From the NCBI RefSeq assembly GCF_000003605.2, contig NW_003128734.1, positions 1-44,844 on the forward strand: a stretch of 44,844 bases of DNA, in the 5' to 3' direction. Positions within the stretch are counted from its first letter, which is position 1. Each line of letters starts with the position of its first letter. A model generated the notes under the pieces. The model made no database searches, was not told the origin of the DNA, and was given only the letters and a program-made list of their open reading frames with translations. The position numbers and the translations under genes are program-made. Below are positions 36,954 through 44,844 of this stretch, one piece after another. This DNA is from Saccoglossus kowalevskii (Eukaryota; Hemichordata; Enteropneusta; Harrimaniidae).

Positions 36954-37686
36954 CTACGTCCTTCGAGGGCCACTACGATATTCAAACGGCCTTTTATGAC
37001 ATATTCATTCACTTTCGCGAACTTTTAGCAACTGGACTCGATAATGTAACAGAATAGGTAACATTTCCATGTAAATCTGACAACTTTGCACAAGCTTTTC
37101 ACAACTTTGTAAGCACTTTGTTAATCACTTTGCGGTTGGGTAGTGGTACAATGTGCCAACATAAATAGCTGTTTTAGACTTTTACATAATTTTGTTCTAA
37201 ATTTATCTGCGGGGTTTTATTTGAAATGACTTAGGGGGAATATACACGCAAATCCACCAACTTTTCAATCACTTGTCACATTTTTAGTATGTGTTTGTTC
37301 ATTTTACGGTCGTCTCTTATGACAGTCTGCTAACATGGGAGGTTTCAAATGGATTTTAGTCATTTTTCATACTTTATAACTGCATTGTTCGATATAACAA
37401 CAACTTAGGTCAAATAAACAAACAAGTCAACCAACTTTGGAATCACTTTGAAGAACTTTGCACGCTATTTTAAAAGCTTGAACCAAATAGGTGCAGAGTG
37501 CAAAAACTCAAAAAAGTGTCACTCCCCGGTTTTTGCAGATTGTCTCCCATGCAAGTACTAACCACAACCGATTAAACTTTACTTCCATTATCGGCCGATC
37601 ACCTGACCACTCATGTACTAGTATCAGGGTCATTTAAAAATTATCGTAATTGGCAGCCATTTAATGTATGGAAATGTTTAAAAAAT
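36954..37686 (+). repeat. Satellite unit 52, 733 bp, L allele
   Basis: It has cctttt/cgcgaac, tttatctgcggggtttt, aatggattttag, cagagtgc, ctccccggtttttgcag, and catgtactag. Confidence 0.95.
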
Positions 37687-38404
37687 CTACGTCCTTCGAG
37701 GGCCACTACGGTATTCAAACGGCATTTTATGACATATTTATTCACTTTCGCAAACGTTTAGTAACTGGACTCGATAACGTAACAGAATAGGTAACATTTC
37801 CATGTAAATCTGCCAACTTTGCACAAGCTTTTCACAACTTTGTAAGCACTTTGTTAATCACTTTGCGGTTGGGTAGTGGTACAATGTGCCAACATAAATA
37901 GCCTTTTTAGACTTTTACATAATTTTGTTCTAAATTTAACTGCGGGGTTCTATATGAAATGACTTAGGGGGAATATACACGCAAATCCACCAACTTTTTA
38001 ATCACTTGTCACATTTTAGTATGTGTTTGTTCATTTTACGGCCGGCTCATATGACAGTCTGCTAACATGGGAGGTTTCAAAGGGATTTTATTCATTTTTC
38101 ATACTTTATAGCTGCATGGTTCGATATAACAACGACTTAGGTCAAATAAACAAACAAGTCAACCAACTTAGGAATCACTTTCAAGACGCTATTTTAACAG
38201 CTTGAACCAAACAGGTGCAGACTGCAAAAACTCAAAAAAGTGTCACTCGCCGGTTTTCTCAGGTTGTCTCCCATGCAAGTACTAACCACGACCGATTAAA
38301 CTTTACTTCCATTATCGGTCGATCACCTGACCACTCATCTATCAGGGTCATTTAAAAATTATCGTATTTGGCGGCCATTAAATGTATGGAAATGTTTTAA
38401 AAAT
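37687..38404 (+). repeat. Satellite unit 53, 718 bp, M allele, 8-bp deletion
   Basis: It has the same caagacgcta deletion, caacgactt, cttaggaatc and aaacagg as unit 24, but a cggcatttt/atttattc/gataacg head and gccttttta. The shared block therefore covers about one unit, not its left flank. Confidence 0.96.
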
Positions 38405-39134
38405 CTACGTCCTTCGAGGGCCACTACGATATTCAAACGGCCTTTTATGACATATTCATTCACTTTCGCGAACTTTTAGCAACTGGACTCGATAATGTAA
38501 CAGAATAGGTAACATTTCCATGTAAATCTGACAACTTTGCACAAGCTTTTCACAACTTTGTAAGCACTTTGTTAATCACTTTGCGGTTGGGTAGTGGTAC
38601 AATGTGCCAACATAAATAGCTGTTTTAGACTTTTACATAATTTTGTTCTAAATTTAACTGCGTTCTATTTGAAATGACTTAGGGGGAATATACACGCAAA
38701 TCCACCAACTTTTCAATCACTTGTCACATTTTTAGTATGTGTTTGTTCATTTTACGGTCGTCTCTTATGACAGTCTGCTAACATGGGAGGTTTCAAATGG
38801 ATTTTAGTCATTTTTCATACTTTATAACTGCATTGTTCGATATAACAACAACTTAGGTCAAATAAACAAACAAGTCAACCAACTTTGGAATCACTTTGAA
38901 GAACTTTGCACGCTATTTTAAAAGCTTGAACCAAATAGGTGCAGACTGCAAAAACTCAAAAAAGTGTCACTCGCCGGTTTTCTCAGATTGTCTCCCATGC
39001 AAGTACTAACCACAACCGATTAAACTTTACTTCCATTTTCGGCCGATCACCTGACCACTCATCTACTAGTATCAGGGTCATTTAAAAATTATCGTAATTG
39101 GCAGCCATTTAATGTATGGAAATGTTTAAAAAAT
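38405..39134 (+). repeat. Satellite unit 54, 730 bp, L allele
   Basis: It has cctttt/cgcgaac. A 3-bp loss gives ctgcgttctattt. It also has attttcgg, and L with ttctcagattg. Confidence 0.95.
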
Positions 39135-39861
39135 CTACGTCCTTCGAGGGCCACTACGATATTCAAACGGCCTTTTATGACATATTTATTCACTTTCGCA
39201 AACTTTTAGTAACTGGACTCGATAACGTAACAGAATAGGTAACATTTCCATGTAAATCTGCCAACTTTGCACAAGCTTTTCACAACTTTGTAAGCACTTT
39301 GTTAATCACTTTACGGTTGGGTAGTGGTACAATGTGCCAACATAAATAGCTGTTTTAGACTTTTACATAATTTTGTTCTAAATTTAACTGCGGGGTTCTA
39401 TATGAAATGACTTAGGGGGAATATACACGCAAATCCACCAACTTTTCAATCACTTGTCACATTTTTAGTATGTGTTTGTTCATTTTACGGTCGTCTCTTA
39501 TGAAAGTCTGCTAACATGGGAGGTTTCAAATGGATTTTAGTCATTTTTCATACTTTATAACTGCATTGTTCGATATAACAACAACTTAGGTCAAATAAAC
39601 AAACAAGTCAACCAACTTTGGAATCACTTTGAAGACCTTTGCACGCTATTTTAACAGCTTGAACCAAATAGGTGCAGACTGCAAAAACTCAAAAAAGTGT
39701 CACTCGCCGGTTTTCTCAGGTTGTCTCCCATGCAAGTACTAACCACAACCGATTAAACTTTACTTCCATTATCGGCCGATCACCTGACCACTCATCTATC
39801 AGGGACATTTAAAAATTATCGTAATTGGCGGCCATTTAATGTATGGAAATGTTTAAAAAAT
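39135..39861 (+). repeat. Satellite unit 55, 727 bp, M allele
   Basis: It has cctttt with atttattc and cgcaaactttt (mixed head), ttacggttggg, tatgaaag as in unit 33, and agggacattt. Confidence 0.95.
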
Positions 39862-40590
39862 CTACGTCCTTCGAGGGCCACTACGATATTCAAACGGCAT
39901 TTTATGACATATTCATTCACTTTCGCAAACTTTTAGTAACTGGACTCGATAACGTAACAGAATAGGTAACATTGACATGTAAATCTGCCAACTTTGCACA
40001 AGCTTTTCACAACTTTGTAAGCACTTTGTTATTCACTTTACGGTTGGGTAGTGGTACAATGTGCCAACATAAATAGCCTTTTTAGTCTTTTACATAATTT
40101 TGTTCTAAATTTAACTGCGGGGTTCTATTTGAAATGACTTAGGGGGAATATACTCGCAAATCCACCAACTTTTCAATCACTTGTCACATTTTTAGTATGT
40201 GTTTGTTCATTTTACGGTCGTCTCTTATGACAGTCTGCTAACATGGGTGGATTCAAATGGATTTTAGTCATTTTTCATACTTTATAACTGCATGGTTCGA
40301 TATAACAACAACTTAGGTCAAATAAACAAACAAGTCAACCAACTTTGGAATCACTTTGAAGACCTTTGCACGCTATTTTTAACAGCTTGAACCCAAATAG
40401 GTGCAGACTGCAAAAACTCAAAAAAGTGTCACTCGCCGGTTTTCTCAGGTTGTCTCCCATGCAAGTACTAACCACGATCGATTAAACTTTACTTCCATTA
40501 TCGTTCGATCACCTGACCACTCATCTATCAGGGTCATTTAAAATTTATCGTATTTGGCGGCCATTAAATATATGGAAATGTTTAAAAAAT
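39862..40590 (+). repeat. Satellite unit 56, 729 bp, M allele
   Basis: It has cattgacatg, ttattcactttacgg and agtctttta as in units 34 and 38, tactcgc and gtggattc. Two insertions near 40380 and 40393 give 729. It ends like unit 42 (cacgatcgatt, aatatatgg). Confidence 0.95.
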
Positions 40591-41323
40591 CTACGTCCTT
40601 CGAGGGCCACTACGATATTCAAACGGCCTTTTATGACATATTCATTCACTTTCGCGAACTTTTAGCAACTGGACTCGATAATGTAACAGAATAGGTAACA
40701 TTTCCATGTAAATCTGACAACTTTGCACAAGCTTTTCACAACTTTGTAAGCACTTTGTTAATCACTTTGCGGTTGGGTAGTGGTACAATGTGCCAACATA
40801 AATAGCTGTTTTAGACTTTTACATAATTTTGTTCTAAATTTAACTGCGGGGTTCTATTTGAAATGACTTAGGGGGAATATACACGCAAATCCACCAACTT
40901 TTCAATCACTTGTCACATTTTTAGTATGTGTTTGTTCATTTTACGGTCGTCTCTTATGACAGTCTGCTAACATGGGAGGTTTCAAATGGATTTTAGTCAT
41001 TTTTCATACTTTATAACTGCATTGTTCGATATAACAACAACTTAGGTCAAATAAACAAACAAGTCAACCAACTTTGGAATCACTTTGAAGAACTTTGCAC
41101 GCTATTTTAAAAGCTTGAACCAAATAGGTGCAGACTGCAAAAACTCAAAAAAGTGTCACTCGCAGGTTTTCACAGATTGTCTCCCATGCAAGTACTAACC
41201 ACAACCGATTAAACTTTACTTCCATTATCGGCCGATCACCTGACCACTCATCTACTAGTATCAGGGTCATTTAAAAATTATCGTAATTGGCAGCCATTTA
41301 ATGTATGGAAATGTTTAAAAAAT
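40591..41323 (+). repeat. Satellite unit 57, 733 bp, L allele
   Basis: It has cctttt/cgcgaac, gctgtttta, aatggattttag, and cgcaggttttcacag, the rare tttcacag variant with a private base. Confidence 0.95.
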
Positions 41324-42056
41324 CTACGTCCTTCGAGGGCCACTACGATATTCAAACGGCCTGTTATGACATATTCATTCACTTTCGCGAACTTTTAGCA
41401 ACTGGACTCAATAATGTAACAGAATAGGTAACATTTCCATGTAAATCTGCCAACTTTGCACAAGCTTTTCACAACTTTGTAAGCACTTTGTTAATCACTT
41501 TGCGGTTGGGTAGTGGTACAATGTGCCAACATAAATAGCCTTTTTAGAATTTTACATAATTTTGTTCTAAATTTAACTGCGGGGTTCTATATGAAATGAC
41601 TTAGGGGGAATATACACGCAAATCCACCAACTTTTCAATCACTTGTCACATTTTTAGTATGTGTTTGTTCATTTTACGGTCGTCTCTTATGACAGTCTGC
41701 TAACATGGGAGGTTTCAAATGGATTTTAGTCATTTTTCATACTTTATAACTGCATTGTTCGATATAACAACAACTTAGGTCAAATAAACAAACAAGTCAA
41801 CCAACTTTGGAATCACTTTGAAGAACTTTGCACGCTATTTTAAAAGCTTGAACCAAATAGGTGCAGACTGCAAAAACTCAAAAAAGTGTCACTCGCCGGT
41901 TTTCGCAGATTGTCTCCCATGCAAGTACTAACCACAACCGATTAAACTTTACTTCCACTATCGGCCGATCACCTGACCACTCATCTACTAGTATCAGGGT
42001 CATTTAAAAATTATCGTAATTGGCAGCCATTTAATGTATGGTAATGTTTAAAAAAT
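41324..42056 (+). repeat. Satellite unit 58, 733 bp, L allele
   Basis: It has the cctgttatg/actcaataatg head, tagaatttt, tatatgaaatg, tttcgcag, and private ccactatcgg and atggtaatg. Confidence 0.95.
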
Positions 42057-42782
42057 CTACGTCCTTCGAGGGCCACTACGATATTCAAACGGCATTTTAT
42101 GACATATTTATTCACTTTCGCAAACGTTTAGTAACTGGAGTCGGTAACGTAACAGAATAGGTAACATTTCCATGTAAATCTGCCAACTTTGCACAAGCTT
42201 TTCACAACTTTGTAAGCACTTTGTTAATCACTTTGCGGTTGGGTAGTGGTACAATGTGCCAACATAAATAGCCTTTTTAGACTTTTACATAATTTTGTTC
42301 TAAATTTAACTGCGGGGTGCTATATGAAATGACTTAGGGGGAATATACACGCAAATCCACCAACTTTTCAATCACTTGTCACATTTTAGTATGTGTTTGT
42401 TCATTTTACGGCCGGCTCATATGACAGTCTGCTAACATGGGAGGTTTCAAAGGGATTTTATTCATTTTTCATACTTTATAGCTGCATGGTTCGATATAAC
42501 AACAACTTAGGTCAAATAAACAAACAAGTCAACCAAATTTGGAATCACTTTCAAGACCTTTGCACGCTATTTTAACAGCTTGAACCAAATAGGTGCAGAC
42601 TGCAAAAACTCAAAAAGTGTCACTCGCCGGTTTTCTCAGGTTGTCTCCCATGCAAGTACTAACCACGACCGATTAAACTTTACTTCCATTATCGTTCGAT
42701 CACCTGACACTCATCTATCAGGGTCATTTAAAAATTATTCGTATTTGGCGGCCATTTAATGTTATGGAAATGTTTAAAAAAT
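42057..42782 (+). repeat. Satellite unit 59, 726 bp, M allele
   Basis: It has ggagtcggtaacg, ggggtgctatatg, ggccggctc with aagggattttat, and ccaaatttgg. An indel patch lies at 42612-42785. Confidence 0.95.
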
Positions 42783-43509
42783 CTTACGTCTTTCGAGGGC
42801 CACTACGATATTCAAACGGCCTTTTATGACTTATTCATTCACTTTCGCGAACTTTTAGCAACTGGACTCGATAATGTAACAGAATAGGTAACATTTCCAT
42901 GTAAATCTGACAACTTTGCACAAGCTTTTCACAACTTTGTAAGCACTTTGTTAATCACTTTGCGGTTGGGTAGTGGTACAATGTGCCAACATAAATAGCT
43001 GTTTTAGACTTTTACTTAATTTTGTTCTAAATTTAACTGCGGGTTATATTTGAAATGACTTAGGGGGAATATACACGCAAATCCACCAACTTTTCAATCA
43101 CTTGTCACATTTTTAGTATGTGTTTGTTCATTTTACGGTCGTCTCTTATGACAGTCTGCTAACATGGGAGGTTTCAAAGGGATTTTATTCATTTTTCATA
43201 CTTTATAACTGCATTGTTCGATATAACAACAACTTAGGTCAAATAAACAAACAAGTCAACCAACTTTGGAATCACTTTCAAGACCTTTGCACGCTATTTT
43301 AACAGCTTGAACCAAATAGGTGCAGACTGCAAAAACTCAAAAAAGTGTCACTCGCCGGTTTTCTCAGGTTGTCTCCCACGCATGTACTAACCACGACCGA
43401 TTAAACTTTACTTCCATTATCGGTCGATCACCTGACCACTCATCTATCAGGGTCATTTAAAAATTATCGTATTTGGCGGCCATTAAATGTATGGAAATGT
43501 TTTAAAAAT
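42783..43509 (+). repeat. Satellite unit 60, 727 bp, M allele, hybrid
   Basis: It has cttacgtctttcg and gacttattc. Acttaattttg with gcgggttatattt resembles unit 16. It joins ggtcgtctc to aagggattttat, a recombinant. It has cccacgcatg. Confidence 0.95.
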
Positions 43510-44242
43510 CTACGTCCTTCGAGGGCCACTACGATATTCAAACGGCCTTTTATGACATATTCATTCACTTTCGCGAACTTTTAGCAACTGGACTCAATAA
43601 TGTAACAGAATAGGTAACATTTCCATGTAAATCTGACAACTTTGCACAAGCTTTTCACAACTTTGTAAGCACTTTGTTAATCACTTTGCGGTTGGGTAGT
43701 GGTACAATGTGCCAACATAAATAGCTGTTTTAGACTTTTACATAATTTTGTTCTAAATTTAACTGCGGGGTTCTATTTGAAATGACTTAGGGGGAATATA
43801 CACGCAAATCCACCAACTTTTCAATCACTTGTCACATTTTTAGTATGTGTTTGTTCATTTTACGGTCGTCTCTTATGACAGTCTGCTAACATGGGAGGTT
43901 TCAAATGGATTTTAGTCATTTTTCATACTTTATAACTGCATTGTTCGATATAACAACAACTTAGGTCAAATAAACAAACAAGTCAACCAACTTTGGAATC
44001 ACTTTGAAGAACTTTGCACGCTATTTTAAAAGCTTGAACCAAATAGGTGCAGACTGCAAAAACTCAAAAAAGTGTCACTCGCCGGTTTTCACAGATTGTC
44101 TCCCATGCAAGTACTAACCACAACCGATTAAACTTTACTTCCATTATCGGCCGATCACCTGACCACTCATCTACTAGTATCAGGGTCATTTAAAAATTAT
44201 CGTAATTGGCAGCCATTTAATGTATGGAAATGTTTAAAAAAT
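43510..44242 (+). repeat. Satellite unit 61, 733 bp, L allele
   Basis: It has cctttt/cgcgaac with actcaataatg, gctgtttta, aatggattttag, and tttcacag as in unit 57. Confidence 0.95.
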
Positions 44243-44844
44243 CTACGTCCTTCGAGGGCCACTACGATATTCAAACGGCCTGTTATGACATATTCATTCA
44301 CTTTCGCGAACTTTTAGCAACTGGACTCAATAATGTAACAGAATAGGTAACATTTCCATGTAAATCTGCCAACTTTGCACAAGCTTTTCACAACTTTGTA
44401 AGCACTTTGTTAATCACTTTGCGGTTGGGTAGTGGTACAATGTGCCAACATAAATAGCCTTTTTAGACTTTTACATAATTTTGTTCTAAATTTAACTGCG
44501 GGGTTCTATATGAAATGACTTAGGGGGAATATACACGCAAATCCACCAACTTTTCAATCACTTGTCACATTTTTAGTATGTGTTTGTTCATTTTACGGTC
44601 GTCTCTTATGACAGTCTGCTAACATGGGTGGATTCAAATGGATTTTAGTCATTTTTCATACTTTATAACTGCATGGTTCGATATAACAACAACTTAGGTC
44701 AAATAAACAAACAAGTCAACCAACTTTGGAATCACTTTGAAGACCCTTGCACGCTATTTTAACAGCTTGAACCAAATAGGTGCAGACTGCAAAAACTCAA
44801 AAAAGTTTCACTCGCCGGTTTTCTCAGATTGTCTCCCATGCATG
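44243..44844 (+). repeat. Satellite unit 62, right-truncated by window edge (602 bp)
   Basis: It has the cctgttatg/actcaataatg head, gccttttta, tatatgaaatg, gtggattc, gaagaccctt and aagtttcac. It stops inside the cccatgcaag stretch, with catg as the last bases. Confidence 0.95.

Larger units (their letters stand above)
1..44844. repeat. Satellite DNA array, about 728-bp monomer, roughly 61.5 tandem units
   Basis: The entire window is a head-to-tail array in one orientation. Unit starts at the word ctacgtcc are: 291, 1019, 1752, 2479, 2747 (after a short unit), 3474, 4197, 4925, 5645, 6371, 7098, 7831, 8554, 9280, 10005, 10733, 11460, 12199, 12932, 13658, 14383, 15107, 15833, 16566, 17284, 18009, 18736, 19465, 20192, 20918, 21651, 22375, 23108, 23835, 24562, 25289, 26013, 26745, 27483, 28218, 28944, 29677, 30403, 31128, 31854, 32581, 33310, 34041, 34776, 35504, 36228, 36954, 37687, 38405, 39135, 39862, 40591, 41324, 42057, 42783, 43510 and 44243. 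The phase is arbitrary. Marker sites used in the unit entries: head allele (cggcctttt with cgcgaac, or cggcatttt with cgcaaac); gcggttggg or gcgcttggg; gccttttta or gctgtttta; ggtcgtctc or ggccggctc; aatggattttag, ggatttgag, aagggattttat or gtggattc; and the end-of-unit indel L, M or S. A function as centromeric or heterochromatic DNA is inferred only from the organisation. Confidence 0.98.

Noticed and set aside
1-44844. CRISPR array
   Set aside because: The repeats are 728 bp and contiguous, with no short repeat and unique spacer alternation and no cas genes.
1-44844. Circular molecule joining the two window ends
   Set aside because: The left edge enters a unit at about offset 440 and the right edge stops at about offset 600. 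The overlapping phase differs in sequence (gaagaac/tttcacag against gaagaccc/ttctcag).
1-44844. Strict higher-order repeat period
   Set aside because: Shared variants occur at offsets 1, 4, 6, 10, 14, 15, 26, 29 and 30 units with no consistent order of L, M and S alleles, so I do not claim a fixed period.

Overview
The whole 44,844-base window is one uninterrupted head-to-tail satellite DNA array. I see no gene, RNA gene, transposon or unique sequence in it. Using the word ctacgtcc as an arbitrary unit start, I find 61 full-length unit starts between 291 and 44243, plus one truncated unit. The mean period is 728 bp: (44243-291-268)/60. All units lie in the same orientation, and by eye they are well over 90% identical to one another. 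A monomer of several hundred bp, AT-rich, gene-free and homogenised over tens of kb suggests constitutive heterochromatin of a eukaryote, such as a centromeric, pericentromeric or subtelomeric array. I cannot name the organism, or decide between plant and animal, from this sequence.

Layout. Positions 1-290 are the tail of a unit cut by the window edge. Units follow at 291, 1019, 1752 and 2479. The last of these is a 268-bp deleted unit with a short foreign filler at its junction. An unbroken run from 2747 to 44844 follows, and its last unit is cut by the window edge. The first 4 kb hold the most divergent copies. Almost all unit-length variation (718-739 bp) has simple causes: a three-allele indel near the unit end (L about 733, M about 727, S about 725), a private 8-bp deletion in two units, a few 1-3 bp indels, and patches of clustered single-base indels that look like uncorrected read errors.

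Two levels of structure are visible. Inside the monomer, three stretches share a diffuse consensus around a CCAACTTT core, about 175 bp apart. A fourth, weaker stretch completes the cycle, so the 728-bp unit looks like an ancient tetramer of a basic repeat of about 182 bp, close to nucleosome spacing. Between monomers, diagnostic variants occur in shuffled combinations, and rare private variants recur in adjacent units or 4 to 30 units away. This mosaic fits unequal crossover and gene conversion. I see no strict higher-order repeat period.

The short reading frames of about 60 codons that recur in the array begin at GTG, are closed by an in-frame stop in many sibling units, or exist only where clustered indels open a frame. 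I annotate none of them as a gene.
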